From assembly GCF_030272615.1 (NCBI RefSeq), contig NC_081408.1, positions 338,114,793 to 338,178,792 of the forward strand: a stretch of DNA of 64,000 nt, in the 5' to 3' direction. The stretch is from Cryptomeria japonica (taxonomy: Eukaryota > Streptophyta > Pinopsida > Cupressales > Cupressaceae). The notes below the pieces were generated by a model. It had not been told where the DNA came from. It saw only the letters and a program-made list of their open reading frames with translations, and ran no database searches. The first letter of the stretch is position 1. The number at the start of each line of letters is the position of its first letter. This document shows positions 12,078 through 23,869 of the stretch, piece after piece. The position numbers were made by a program, and so were the translations under genes.

Positions 12078-13816
12078 TGATGTCATGGAAATGGGGACAA
12101 GGCAACAACAAAGTTCAATGTTAATAAGTTAGTTTCAACCATAAAACCAAAACAAAGAACTAAAAACCATTCCAAACATATCAAAAGATATTTCAAAAAG
12201 CATGAAAGAAGTTTAATGAAACAAAAGAAAGGAGAAGAGCCTCCCTAAGATTCTTCCATGATGCCTTTTTATGCTTCTCCCTTGTTTCTCCCCTCTCCAA
12301 GTCCCAAATGAGCATAGCTCTCAGCTTTTAGCACTAGCCATGGATGCCATATGGAGATTCAAGATGGTTGGATATGATAAACAAATGCTATACAAGTGTA
12401 GATAGTGATGCTATGAAAAAACTCTATGCTAATACCAGTATAGTAACAATACTCTAATGCTTCCTTTCTTTGGTTGAGGATAAGGGTTCTATTTATAGAA
12501 GAAATGGAGAAATGAAGGGTTAAGATTGAGCAATCTTAACACGGGTTAGGATTGAAAGATATTCAATCGATGTGAGACTTTCAACCCAATCCCATGTTGA
12601 CAAGTGTCACCATGAGGAGGCTTGAGAGGAGAGATAAGGAGCATTAAATGCTTGAGGGGACATGATGGTTACCCTAGGGGGTTGGGTTAGGGTTAGGTTA
12701 ATGGATATTCCTTTTATCCAAGGGATAAATGAATGTGCAAGGGTTAAATGGTTACCTTAGTCAAAGAAATAAATTCTTTGAAGAGACCCATGACTCAAAA
12801 GGATGGTTAAGTTAGAGGAAAGTCTCTAACCAAAGGTAAAAGGTGAGTTAACCATAAATGGTTATGTAAGAGCCTTTAATGGTTTGGAAGACTTTAGAGG
12901 TTAAACACTTGAAGACATAAAGCCTTTAATGGTTATTGAAGACTTTGGAGGTTTTTGAGAAGTGACTTCCTTTTATTTAGGAATGTGACAATGATTAGGA
13001 TATGATTAGGCTAATTAGAAAGAGTTAGAATAATCTAGAAGGGATTTAAGCATGCAAGTGGATTTTGTAGGAGAATGCAAGTGGGAGGAATTTTGGGATT
13101 TTCAATTAAAATATAATCATTTATTTCAATTAAATGGTGTAATTTGCATTTGGATAGATATTTAAATACGTATTAATTTATTTAAATGTGAATGTGAATT
13201 TTGGATTCTATTTAAATAAATCTTAATTTATTTACATGAAAAAAAGGAAGATAAAACATTAAATGCTTGAAGACTTTAAGGGAAACCATTAAAGGCTTAA
13301 GAAGACTCTAGAAAGAAGCCATTAAGTTTGAAGACTTTAAGGGAAACCATTAAAGGCTTGAGAAGACTCTAGAAGGAAGCCATTAAGTTTGAAGACTTTA
13401 AAGGAATCCATTAAAGGTTTCAAGTGGGTGAAGATAAATAGGATTTTAAGTAAATTATTTATTTATTTAAAATAGTTGTGCAACTTGCATTTGTATGGAG
13501 GATAAAGGTGATTTAAATAAATGTTAATTTATTTAAATGTGAGAGATGGGATTTTGGGGGATTTAAATAAATATTAATTTATTTAAATGTGAGAGAAGAT
13601 TTAATTAAACAAATATGATTTATTTATTTAATTAATGGTCTAGATTTGGTTAAGTGAATTAACTCAAATAAATTGAATAATTTATTTAATTAATAGGAGA
13701 AGATGGTTAAGATGAATTGATTAAATATTAATTTAATTAATTATTTATTGATGGTTAAATAATCAAATAAATACTAAATAGTCATTTAATTAAGTGGACA
13801 GATTTATGTGTCTACG
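12078..13816 (-). mobile_element. Probable solo LTR (1.74 kb), superfamily uncertain
   Basis: On the minus strand it runs from CGTAGACACA (a likely one-base change from TGTAGACACA) to CATGACATCA. The flanking pentamers are ATAAG (12,073-12,077) and GTAAG (13,817-13,821), a TSD with one mismatch. A TATA box (CTATAAATAG on the minus strand, near 12,490-12,499) sits about 400 bp from the 3' end, as expected for U3-R-U5. The U3 is extremely AT-rich and contains tandem repeats. A start of TGTAGACAC is common in gypsy LTRs, but with no internal region the superfamily stays open. Confidence 0.55.
13269..13430. repeat. 61-bp tandem repeat, about 2.6 units
   Basis: Units begin GAAGACTTTAAGGGAAACC at 13,269, 13,330 and 13,391, an exact 61-bp period. 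They lie within the U3 of the putative solo LTR. Further downstream (13,440-13,640) an AT-rich ATTTATTTAAATGTGAGAG motif also repeats. Confidence 0.8.
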
Positions 13817-13820
13817 GTAA

Positions 13821-13899
13821 GCATTGATTTTCAAAAGATGTAGAAACTTTATTAAGAGTGACGATATCTATCACTTTAATAAAAGTTATTTATCAATGC
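13821..13899. repeat. Imperfect 79-bp hairpin
   Basis: The outer arms are GCATTGAT and ATCAATGC; inner arms AACTTTATTAA and TTAATAAAAGTT pair around GAGTGACGATATCTATCACT. It abuts the right-hand target duplication of the preceding LTR. It could be a very short MITE-like element or the remains of an inverted duplication. Confidence 0.6.
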
Positions 13900-15395
13900 A
13901 AATAGGAAACTACGTCCTCTCAAAAAGCTTGAGTCAAAATGAGAAGACTGAGTTACTTTTAAGTTATAATCTAGGTATTTAAGAGATAATTGGAGTTCAT
14001 TGCCAACAAGTGGAGCTAAAATAGGTGATTTGTCACCAAATTGGTAGTTTGTTGTCAGTTACAAGGTCCAAGTGGATATTGCTTTAGTCAAAGAGGATTT
14101 TTAGGGAGTCAACTATGTGTTTCTTTCAGTTTCATCCCTTATTTTAAGGGATTTTCAGTTGCATCCACCCAAGGAGGTTGTGGTCATTTTGATAACTCTT
14201 TTTGGTAGTTTGAGGGGAGTTTCTCTTTCAGTTTATGCCTAATTTTGTTGGAGAGGTTGGAGGTTTTGGCAACTCATCATTTTGGAGCCAAAATTTAAAA
14301 TTTGAATTTTGGGAGGTATTTTGTATAAGTGAGTTTTGGTCACTCAATTATTCTCTAGTTCTGAGTTTGGTACCTGTGATAGTAGAGATTTCATACATTA
14401 TAACTCATTTTCTTATGAGTTTTCCAGATTTGTATTGCAGAAAGTTCCTCGTTTTCAATAAAGAAGTCAAGTTCCTCCTTGAATACTTCAGTCTGATTGT
14501 TATGATTATAAGCATTTTGATTAAAAAATTATGTGATTATTTTGTAGAATCCTTGATTTTGTCTTAGTTTCTTCAGATTCTTAGTGCTAAAGTACATGTT
14601 ATAGTGCAGGTCTCTGATTGTGTATGTGATTCTATTGCATCAAAATTGTGTGAACACTATTGTTCTCCTTTTTGTGAGAATCAGTAAGCTAGCCTTTCCT
14701 GAGAATCATTTTTGGAGACATGTATATTTGAGTTGTGAGTTTAAACAGTTTCATTAGTTGGTTATCTTGTGGATATGTAAGCAGTTTGTAGGTCTTTTTT
14801 ATCATTGGTGGATCACCTTAGTAGTCTAATTTTTAGTTTTTCATCATATCTTTCTATCCATTTTTCGGTTATATTTCATTTAAGTTTTAGGTGATCTAAT
14901 AGGAAGGTGGCCTATAATTCGAAGGTATACTCTCCCAATAGGATACCCATAGCTTGAGAGTAGTCCCATGTTTTACGAGATTGCAGGTATTCTACACTTG
15001 CATCGGGTGCAAATCCCTGTCACAACACCACCATAGGGAAAAGTTCGGCATAAAGAAGTGGGCAAGATTTACTCCTGGGAGGAAGCACAACAACAAAACC
15101 TATGACCTAGGAAAAAATCTAAGTGCCAACAATTCTAACCACCCTAGTAGTAGCTAAAGAAGTTGAAGATCTCTCAATACCAACTCCAGAAGTACTCAGA
15201 GAAGAAACAAAATCCCAAACATCATCTTTAAGAGAACCACCAGTCCCCACAAAAGTCCTAATATAGGCTTCTGACTACCAAACTAGGGATGACAAGAGAG
15301 GGTGAGCAAAAATTTCAACACCCACCTCTGCAACAACAAGGTATGATAAAATAGGCTCCTCACACTACAAGTAGGCACAAGAGACACAAGTTGTG
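13900..15395. other. No recognisable gene
   Basis: Mostly T-rich sequence on the plus strand. The longest open frame (14,235-14,567) has no recognisable domain and ordinary intergenic composition. I see no LTR ends, PBS or tandem repeats. Confidence 0.4.
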
Positions 15396-15400
15396 TAGTA

Positions 15401-15779
15401 TGTTAGAAGTACGGTTGTCATTGCACCAAATGATTGACCTGTTAATGCATGATACAACCATTAGACTTATAGAATCCACAAGAGGCGGGTAAGCCATGTC
15501 ATAAACCTGAGCACTAAATTGTACAACACAAGGATACCAAGGCACAAACCTTACAAAAATCCCCCGCCCCCAAACATAAGAGAGTGGGTTTGAACCTGTG
15601 ACCAAAATTCTGATACCACTTGTTAGAAGTACGGTTGTCGTTGCACCAAAAGATTGACTTGTTAATGTCATATAAAACCACTAGACTTATAAAATCCATG
15701 TGAGTTAGTTAAGTCATGTCACAAACCTGAGTGCTATGTTGCACAACACAAGGAGACCAAGGGCACACACCTTGTAGCA
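15401..15779 (-). mobile_element. TRIM element, 379 bp, TSD TAGTA
   Basis: Two direct terminal repeats (15,401-15,558 and 15,621-15,779, about 158 bp each) flank only 62 bp. On the minus strand each LTR ends ACTTCTAACA. The upstream LTR is followed at once by the initiator-Met PBS AGTGGTATCAGA (15,609-15,620). Next to the downstream LTR is the polypurine tract TTTGGGGGCGGGGGA (15,560-15,574). The pentamer TAGTA flanks both ends (15,396-15,400 and 15,780-15,784). LTR length, PBS, PPT and lack of genes are the defining features of terminal-repeat retrotransposons in miniature. It must have moved with enzymes of another element. The upstream LTR starts TGCTACAAGG; the downstream one has drifted to TTTTGTAAGG. 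Confidence 0.88.
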
Positions 15780-15784
15780 TAGTA

Positions 15785-16567
15785 GAGAGGGAAACACAAC
15801 CTAGAGGTAGTAGAAGGGAATGTGAAAGGGGTGGGAGGGAGATGGATGTGTCATCAAACTATCTATTACATATTATTTATTATTTACTCAACCAATTTTA
15901 ACATATTTATAGCTTGTTTTAATTTTATTCGATTTCCTTGGTGTCCAAACATATACACACACTCTTCTTAGTTTCATTCAACTTTGTTTTGTGACTATGG
16001 TTATTTTTTAATCATGTAATATGTTGATTTCCTTTATCTTTGTTTGATTTCTTGCATCTTTGAGTATACTTGAATGTTAATTCCTATTCTCTAACTCCCC
16101 TCTTTGCTTTTGGATTTTCTACTAATTATTTAGATAAGTTTTAGCTATATTTCTTTATGTTCTTATAACATATTTTAGTAATGTTTGCTTTATTTATTTC
16201 TTTGTGGATATTGGTAGTATATTGTATAACTAGTTTCATTATTGATTTTTTGAATCATATTTCATCATTAATTAATATTAAGCATAGAGTTTTTTAAATT
16301 TATTTTTAATAGCACAATAGATCAACCATATAATCTATTAAAGATAAAAAAAAAAATTGAGTGTTGCAATTTTTTTGTTTGCTATATTAATTAGCCTAGA
16401 TAATTTTTTTGAATTGAATATCAATTACAAATATTTTTTTCATATGAGCATCAACATTCGAACAATACAATCTTCTTACAAGAAAACACATTAGAAATCA
16501 TCTTGGAAGATCAAGAGTCACTACTTAGAAAACCACTTTGATTTAGAAAACACATCCTATGGAAGAG
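15785..16567. other. AT-rich stretch; its right part belongs to repeat family R1
   Basis: There is no gene. From about 16,340 the sequence resembles 23,870-23,990 (a GTTGCAATTTTTTTGTTT block followed by AGCCTAGAT or GGCCTAGAT). This marks the left part of an R1 copy later interrupted by the solo LTR and the LINE. Confidence 0.45.
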
Positions 16568-17366
16568 TGTTGGCATAAGGACACTCCAATGAGACATTGT
16601 GTGTGATTGAAGGTTTTGTCATTGATGGCAACCTTGCAATCCTATGGCACCGACAAGACTTCATACCGGCAAAGCATTACACAAGCAAGACAGTGCACTG
16701 GAATCAACAAGATCACTCTACACCGGCACCGACACCAACATAGAAGAAAAGATGTATGCTGGCATAAAGGCCGACAGGATTTTTGATATGTAATATTTTG
16801 TTTATTATTGTAAGCCGACTTGGAAAATTGTAAAATGACTCTTGTATATAAAGGAGATCATTGTAGACATTTAGAGAGGAAGTGTAGCGAGCATAAGAGA
16901 AAGTTATTAGGCAAACCTAATGTGTGAATTATAGGTCAAGGGTATATGTAAAGAATAGAGTTAGAACCGGTACTGAATCCGGTATATTATAAAACAGTAC
17001 AGATCTTTGGATTAGTATAATCCTCATTGTAAGTTAGTGTGACTTCTCATTAAGCAGTGAGCTCTAGGCAGTTGGCCTTCCTGCATGTGCAGGCCCCTAT
17101 TGTAAGTAATATTCTCTTATTGGCCAGTGAGTGAATATTGTGGGTCACAAATCCCACCGAGGTTTTTCTCACATCGGGTTTCCTCGTTAAACATCTTGTG
17201 TTATGGTGTTCTTTTCATGTGTATGTTTCTGATTCTGTTTATTGCATTAATTCTTGCATACTAGTATACTGCTATTTTATGTTCTGCATGTTTTAACTTA
17301 AGAAATTCTTATCACCGATTAGATACTGATTCACCTCCCCTCTCAGTATCTATGGGAATCCTAACA
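16568..17366 (+). mobile_element. Solo LTR (799 bp), TSD AAGAG
   Basis: It runs from TGTTGGCATAAGG to ATCCTAACA. The exact 5-bp duplication AAGAG lies at 16,563-16,567 and 17,367-17,371. A TATA box (TATATAAAG, 16,855-16,863) marks the U3/R region. The U5 carries the TTTCCTCGTTAAA and CTTGTGTTATGG boxes typical of the copia LTRs in this window, then a CTCCCCTCTCAG stretch before the end. No internal region remains. Confidence 0.9.
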
Positions 17367-17371
17367 AAGAG

Positions 17372-17470
17372 AAAGAGTCACAATTTAGAATTCCACTTTA
17401 GATGTCCCTATGGGTAATTGAACTTGGGTCTCTACAATGAGAACCCACTATTTTAACCAATTAAACTCAA
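17372..17470 (-). repeat. Possible tRNA-derived SINE head
   Basis: On the minus strand TTTAATTGGTTAA (17,452-17,464) resembles an RNA polymerase III A box and AGTTCAATTACC (17,413-17,424) a B box, about 30 bp apart, with a tRNA-like arm between them. The downstream SINE body would have been split by the solo LTR. It is too diverged for a functional tRNA. Confidence 0.35.
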
Positions 17471-17499
17471 ACCCTTTGACAACTAGCCTTGATTTGACA

Positions 17500-18890
17500 A
17501 TAAAGATGGGTAAAAATTTAGTCAAATCAAAAGAAGACTACAAAGACTTTTCATGATCCACAAGTCGATCCAACATTTGAGACAACACAGGAGAAAGTTG
17601 TCCCCAATCCTCAATAGACCAGCCCTCCATAAAGTCAGAAGCCCATTTAGCAAGACAATAAACTAGCCCATTCCATTCTTTGGGAATGTGAATGAAAGTG
17701 ATCAACTCAAAGAAGTTACAAAACAAAAGAATCCATCGAATAATAATCTGTAGCTGCCAACTAATACCATCAAAGTTATGTTGATTCAACAAAGTCATGA
17801 TGATTTGGGAAGAAGATTCCACTACAATCCATTGCCAGCAAAGAGAACAACAATGCTTCACCATAACCAAAATAGCAAGAGCCTCCATATACTTATTCGT
17901 GTAAACCCATTTATAGACCGTAAAAAGAAATTGGACTTGCCTAGAACTATCACGCCCCACACCACCAATACCAGCATGCCTCAGATTACCCCTAGAAGAC
18001 CCATCAATATTAATTTTGAAAACATGATGAGGAGGGTTCCAATGACCCACACTGGAAATTTTTTGTAAAGGATGACGACACCTATTTTCATAACCTATCA
18101 ATCCGTTTGCAGATCAAGAACATAAGCATCCCCTTGGAGAGGGAAATTAAGCTAGCTACAAATATCAATCTCCCCAGGAGAAGGGCCTCCAACAAAGTCA
18201 CACTTAGCCAAAACAATTTCCCTAGTTTTTCTGCTTTGTTGTTCCTTTCTTTTCCTAGACCTTTCAGTTAACTGGCCTCTTTTCCAGTCGTCTTGTATGT
18301 TGTTCTTAGTTGGTCTGGATTCTTTTTGATGAACTATTTTATGCTCCTATGTTAAAGGTTTCGGGTCCTTAAAACCTGTTTTTCATATTAATTAGAACTA
18401 ACCTAGTATCCTAGAAAATCTGAAGATTCCTCTCCAACCAAATGTGCCAAATAATAAAAGAGGGTCCTAAAGACCAATAAACTTGAAGAAACGAGATGCG
18501 AATAGGACCCTGAACCCATCGGTCCCAAAATTCGACAAGAGAAGAAACATGCCAATAGGGATGGTTCAAACATTCCCACCAGGAGCCCCAAATATTCCTA
18601 GAGAAGGAACACTGAAAGAAAAGATGGGAAGAAGACTCCTCACTATTACAACCAAGAACACACATGGAAGGCCCACATAAACCCCGCTTAAACAAATTGT
18701 GCCAAGTGAGACAACGATTTTGGACCAACAACCACATAAAGAAGTTACATTTGGGCCAATAAAATCTATTCCACACCTGTTTCCACCAAGACACCTCTTC
18801 CCCTCTATAAATTTGACAGACCAGCTTCAAGTAGACAACAACAACAGAATATTTCCCAGAAGAATCACTACCCCATGCTAAAATATGCAT
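17500..18890 (-). pseudogene. 5'-truncated LINE, copy 1: zf-RVT and RNase H domains
   Basis: This is the C-terminal third of an L1-type ORF2. The zf-RVT segment (about 18,885-18,411) shows FYWPKCNFFMWLLVQNRCLTW, then CVLGCNSEESSSHLFFQCSF, the Cys/His pattern after the reverse transcriptase in plant LINEs. The RNase H-like domain (18,101-17,538) shows FKINIDGSSRGNLRHAGIGG, YMEALAIL, IPKEWN and LAKWASDFMEGWS. In the living family it would degrade the RNA template. A foreign 167-bp piece splits the two domains at 18,222. The 5' end stops abruptly in R1 sequence, as expected for incomplete reverse transcription. Confidence 0.85.
18222..18388 (+). mobile_element. Short LINE 3'-end fragment
   Basis: It is present in duplication copy 1 only, where it replaces about 36 bp found in copy 2. 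Its end (GGTTTCGGGTCC, then AAAACCTGTTTT) resembles the 3' end at 47,690-47,745, so it is probably a 5'-truncated insertion made after the tandem duplication. Confidence 0.5.
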
Positions 18891-19494
18891 CATGAAGCTG
18901 CAAAAGAGTTCTCTAAACATAGGCCACACTAGTAAATACAATTGTTTCAAGAACATGCTCAAAAGTAACTCTACTAGATTAATTCTCTCCATACTAAAAA
19001 ATATTGAGGTCAATTTTATGTCTTTCAACTATCTCAACCTATCATTAGAAAGTTGAGTGGATGAAGATTATTTATATTATATAAAAATTTTATAATCCTC
19101 ATGAAATATATATAACTACCACTAATTAAAATTAAAAGCTGTTAAAAAGCATAAATAAATAAGATGTTGAATTCAACACATGAATTATTTATGATAAGAA
19201 AGAATCTAATATATAAATAATCAATACTTTGATTCCACTGCCCTACTTTATACAAAAGCCAAAACTTTTGCAACTATATCTGTCTTTATAAATGAATTTA
19301 TATCATTATAAAAAAATTCTCTAAACATACTTCATTTTAATCCCAAAGCATCATATCACCCTAAAAGCATTATATTTTAGTTTATTCTCAATTAAAGAGC
19401 TCCTAATCTCAACCCAGTTAAAGTAGTGTTGAAAAGAGTGATTTAATCATCTAATTTTACTAATTTATCGATGGTCATTTGAATCACTAATGAT

Positions 19495-20505
19495 AATCTG
19501 AAGTTGCCAACTAACACCATCAAAGTTTTGTTGATTCAACAAAGTCACGATGATCTAGGAAGCAGATTCCACTACAATCCATTGCCAGTGAAGAGAACAA
19601 CAATGCTCCACCACAACCAAAATAGCAAGAGCCTCCATATAATTATTCATGTAAACCCCTTTATAGATAGAAAATAGAAACTGGACTTGCCCATAACTAT
19701 CATGCCCCACAACACCAATACCAGCATGCCCTAGATCACCCCTAGAAGACCCATCGATATTAATTTTGAAAACACGACAAGAAGGAGGGTTCCAATGACC
19801 CACACTGGAAATTTTCCGTACAGGATGACAACACATATTTTTCATAACCTGTCAATCCTTTTGCAGATCAAGAACATAAGCATCCCCTTGAATAGGGAAA
19901 TTAAGCTAGCTACATATATCAATCTCCCTAGGAGCAAGGCCTCCAACAAAGTCACACTTAGCCAAAATAGTTTCCCGAAGTAAATGAAGAATTTTCCACC
20001 ACACATGTATAACAACTAACCTAGTATCCTGGAAAATCTGAAGATTCCTTTCCAACCAGATGTGCCAAATAATAAAAGAGGGTCCTAAAGACCAAGAAAC
20101 CTGAAGAAACAAGGTGTGAATAGGAGCTTGACCCCATCGGTCCCAAAATTCGACAAGAGAAGAAACATGCCAACAGGGACGATTCCAACATTCCCACCAG
20201 GAGTGCCAAATCTTCCTAGAGAAGGAACACTGAAAGAAAAGATGGGAACCAAACTCCTCACTATTACAGCTAAGAACACACATGGAAGGCCCACAAAAAA
20301 TCCAGTTACACAAATTGTCCCAAGTGAGACAACGATTTTGGACCAACAACCACATAAAGAAGTTACATTTGGGCCAAGAAAATATATTCCACACCTGCTT
20401 CCATCAAGACACCTCTTCCCCTCTATAAATTTGACGGACCATCTTCAAGTAGCCCACAACAATGGAATATTTGCCAAAAGAATCACTACCCCAAGCTAAA
20501 ATATG
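19495..20505 (-). pseudogene. 5'-truncated LINE, copy 2 of the tandem duplication
   Basis: It repeats copy 1 without the 167-bp intrusion. The zf-RVT part is at 20,394-19,906 (WPKCNFFMWLLVQNRCLTW, CNSEEFGSHLFFQCSF) and RNase H at 19,845-19,555 (FKINIDGSSRGDLGHAGIGV, YMEALAIL). It is cut at 19,495 by the duplication junction and so lacks the RNase H C-terminus present in copy 1. A frameshift separates the two domains. Confidence 0.85.
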
Positions 20506-21123
20506 CATCATGAAGCTGCAAAAGAGTTCTCTAAACATAGGCCCCACTAATAAATACAATTGTTTCAAGAACATGCTCAACAATAACTCTAATAGATTAA
20601 TCATCTCCATACTAAAAAATATTGAGATCAATTTTATGTCTTTCAACTATCTCAACCTATCATTAGAAAGTTGAGTAGATGAAGATTATTTATATTATTT
20701 TTATTATCTAAAATTTTTATAATCCTCATGAAAAATATATAACTACCACTAATTAAAATTAAAAACTATTAAAAAGCATAAATAAATAAGATGATGAATT
20801 CAACACATGAATTATTTATGATACGAAAGAATCTAATATATAAATAATCAATACTTTGATTCCATTGCCCTACTTTATACAAAAGCCAAAACTTTTACAT
20901 CTCTGTCTTTATAAATGAATTTATATCATTATAAAAATTTTTTCTCTAAATATACTTCATCATTTTTAATCCCAAAGCATCATATCACCCTAAAAGCATT
21001 ATATTTAACTTTATTCTTAATTAAAGAGCTCCTAATCTCAAGCCAGTTAAAGTAGTGTTGAAAAGAGTGTTTTAATTAACTAATTTTACTAATTTATTGA
21101 TGGTCATTTGAATCACTAATGAT

Positions 21124-22480
21124 TGGAATGAATTCCATCGATTCAACTTCCAAAAGTTTATTACTTTCCACTCCAAATTGCAACGTCAAGGAGAAACTTC
21201 GGGTGTAGATTAATTTTCTTATTATAGTTCACACAATTAACAAAATATCCTCAACATATAGTTTTGTAGGATGATTGAAAAAAATAAAAATAAAATTTGA
21301 AGTTAATCAATAATTCAAAAACTTTAATAGTAGAATATCTCTTTTCATTAAAAAGAAAAGTTTGTATATTTATATTGTTTAGATTTGAGGTTTGTAGGTT
21401 AAATATATTTTAATTTTTATTTATCACAATTATGAAATCATTCTATCAAAATTGTTATATAATTGTACGATCCGGATCATTCTTTATATCATACCTCTAG
21501 AAGTTTGAATCTTATTAGATGATGTAGTCAACAAACATATCATTACCCTCATCAATTGTATTAAACCAATTGAACTACAATTCTTTGATTTATACATTAA
21601 CAAAATTTATATATATTTATTTAAGAATAAAAACAGCATAATAAATTCATCTTTTTAAAAATGAATCTATATAATAGATAACATCATTTGTTTAAATGAA
21701 ATATATTGATTTACTATAGAATTTTAAAAAAAACTTAAACATGTGATACATTGAAGTTGAAATGATCCAGAATATACCTCACACTTAAACAACTAGTACA
21801 TTAACTTAGTAACAGTACTCTTTAAAATTAAAAAAATTATTTTTAAGTCATCATAATACACAAATCATATTTTTGTACAATGCAGTGTTTTTCTCAATGT
21901 CTAGTCTTCCAATCCCAAACAATGATTCCCTCTTTCAATTTAAAAATCGTATGATTTAAAAATATGAATTTCTACCTATACACAAGTATTTGTTTATGTA
22001 AATATGCATGATACACTTTGGTTTATAATTGTGTAGCTTACACTAAAATTTGTGAATTTTAAGTAATGTATTTCATAGTTTAGTACTGCCTTGTAGTCCA
22101 TGGAAGCACAAACAGACTTATTTTTGCTACAAAACAAACGAAAAACTAGCTGACTTGCGAAAAAAAGTGGCGTTTTCAGTATTTTAAAGAATCTTGTGCA
22201 ATTTGGTTTTAAGCCATACAAAATCAGGGGACAAAGTTTTTAAGTAGCATGTTTGTAGACTGAATATCGTATTTCAAATCCATATCACTGAAGTGCAAAA
22301 GTAGAGCTGAGGAAATGGATGAGAAGTGTTGATGCTCATTGCTTTTGTGGTTTGTGATTACTTCCATTATTTTAATAATAATAATAATAAGTGATCTGAT
22401 TTTAAATGTTTATGATTTGGTTTATATAGTAAGTATCTAAATGATTTAATCGTTTAAATAATTAGGAAATAAAACAAGTG
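21124..22480. repeat. R1 repeat, first copy, right part
   Basis: AT-rich non-coding sequence that matches 24,640-26,270 and 62,950-63,640 in order. Markers are TAGAAGTTTGAATCTT (about 21,490), ATACACAAATCATATTTTTG (about 21,855) and a GTGATCTGATTTTAAATG block (about 22,392). It has no open frame conserved between copies. It ends near 22,480 without the minisatellite found in the other copies. R1 is a local label, not a named family. Confidence 0.65.
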
Positions 22481-23116
22481 TCACATAGTGGCCAGTACTT
22501 GCTTTTGTTAATTTTTTAATTGAGTGTAATTGAAATCTTAAATAATTTGAGCTGTAAGATAGTTAGCAATCTTATCAATGTTACAAATATGCATAAAAGA
22601 TGTTTTAAAATATTGTTAGCTATTGTTTGTGACTTGTAATGGGGACCAAAGGTACTTGTATAAATTTTGAAGAGTTTCATAAATATATCATTTTGCTAAG
22701 ACCCCTACTCTCCTTATGTTGTTATCAAGTAAATTTTCAATATGAATTTTTTATTTAATATTATAAATATATGATAAATTATATATATTAAAAAAATAAA
22801 ATATAATTCCTAATAGATCATAGTTCAAGATTAATTGTCATGACTTTTTAGTTTTTTATGTATATTAATTAAATAAAATAAATTTTATATGATAATATCT
22901 TTATAAAAAACATCAATAAAACTAATTAACCTAAATATTTAACACCAAACTACTGATATGCTTGGTAATTGGTTCAAATTAAATTTTTTAATAACTAGTT
23001 AACTGTAAAAAAGAAAAACTCATTACAATAGTATTTGCCTAACGGCAAGTACTAATAAGAGAATTTGTGTAACTTTTCAAACACTATATTAACAAAGATG
23101 AATTTGTCAGGGCTTC
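22481..23116. other. AT-rich, no recognisable gene or repeat
   Basis: About 80 percent A+T with scattered homopolymer runs. I can support no coding frame, LTR end or RNA gene. Confidence 0.4.
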
Positions 23117-23379
23117 AGCCCTAGCTCGCTCGGTCATGGATCACAACTTAAGGCGTGGGTATGCTCCCCATGGTCTTGAGTTTGAGTCCTCGGCTATGTT
23201 AACTCTGTGTGTGTTGCTACCTTGTGAGCGGGTCGTACACAGTGGGGGACTAGTCTTGCTTCGGTGAGGACACCTCCAAATTCCACAAAATCACGTGGTC
23301 ATGAACGAGCTAAAACTTGTGGATTTGTGGTACTACTAGGAGGAGTAGGAGTAGGAGTAGGAGTAGGAGTAGGAGCCCT
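23117..23379 (+). mobile_element. tRNA-derived SINE with a GGAGTA-repeat tail
   Basis: An A box (TAGCTCGCTCGG, 23,122-23,133) and a B box (GAGTTTGAGTCCT, 23,178-23,190) lie about 45 bp apart, as in an internal pol III promoter. The body is unusually GC-rich for this region and ends in a simple (GGAGTA)n tail at 23,338-23,375. The hexamer AGCCCT stands on both sides (23,117-23,122 and 23,374-23,379) and may be the target duplication. It has no coding capacity and would depend on a LINE for movement. Confidence 0.6.
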
Positions 23380-23869
23380 CAATGGCAAAGTGGTAGGTAT
23401 AAGACTTTGATCATTGGTATAAAATCACAAATTATTTATTTCAATTCTTTTTCGAAGTAACAATTATGCACAAATTCTTGCACTTCTCAGTGATATAAAG
23501 GTGTATTAACTCTTGTGTTGCTTCTTTGAAATTCAAGTTGCCAAAAAATGACATTTCCATAGTCTAGTGCTCCCCCATTCATGAACCAGCTTTTGATTGC
23601 AATTAGTGGCAAATTGTTTTAAAAGTGACTTGCAATTTAGTGGTAAATTGTTTTAAAGGTGGCTTCCTATCAAAAGAGCCCTTGGAAAAATCCTCAAATA
23701 ATTTGAAAGGACACTTAAAATGTGGATTATTAATAAAACTATTTGCCTCACCCATGACTCCCCTCCCCTCCCCTCCCCTCCCACATCTGTATTTGGAGTC
23801 TCTAATTTAGCTCCCATACGCATAGTGTCATGACACATCCTCTAAAAATTCCTAGTGACATTGCAGTAA
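23380..23869. other. No gene; contains a (CTCCC)n run
   Basis: At 23,759-23,783 is an uninterrupted CTCCC repeat. On the minus strand this gives five G-runs of three to four, a good G-quadruplex pattern. Nothing else is recognisable. Confidence 0.5.

Larger units (their letters stand above)
17743..21123. repeat. Tandem segmental duplication, units of about 1.75 and 1.63 kb
   Basis: Unit 1 is 17,743-19,494 and unit 2 about 19,495-21,123. Each contains LINE 3' coding sequence followed by about 620 bp of R1 flank. At 19,491-19,500 the flank motif CACTAATGAT joins directly to AATCTGAAGTTGCC from inside the LINE. At 21,123 the same flank continues instead into TGGAATGAATTCC, as it also does in the other R1 copies. 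The breakpoint therefore lies within the LINE, and the duplication came after its insertion. Confidence 0.85.

Noticed and set aside
17413-17464. A tRNA gene
   Set aside because: Box-like motifs are present but the stems do not close into a cloverleaf; a SINE head fits better.
18483-20674. Plus-strand frames of 60-127 codons across the LINE copies
   Set aside because: They are antisense shadows of zf-RVT and RNase H coding sequence.
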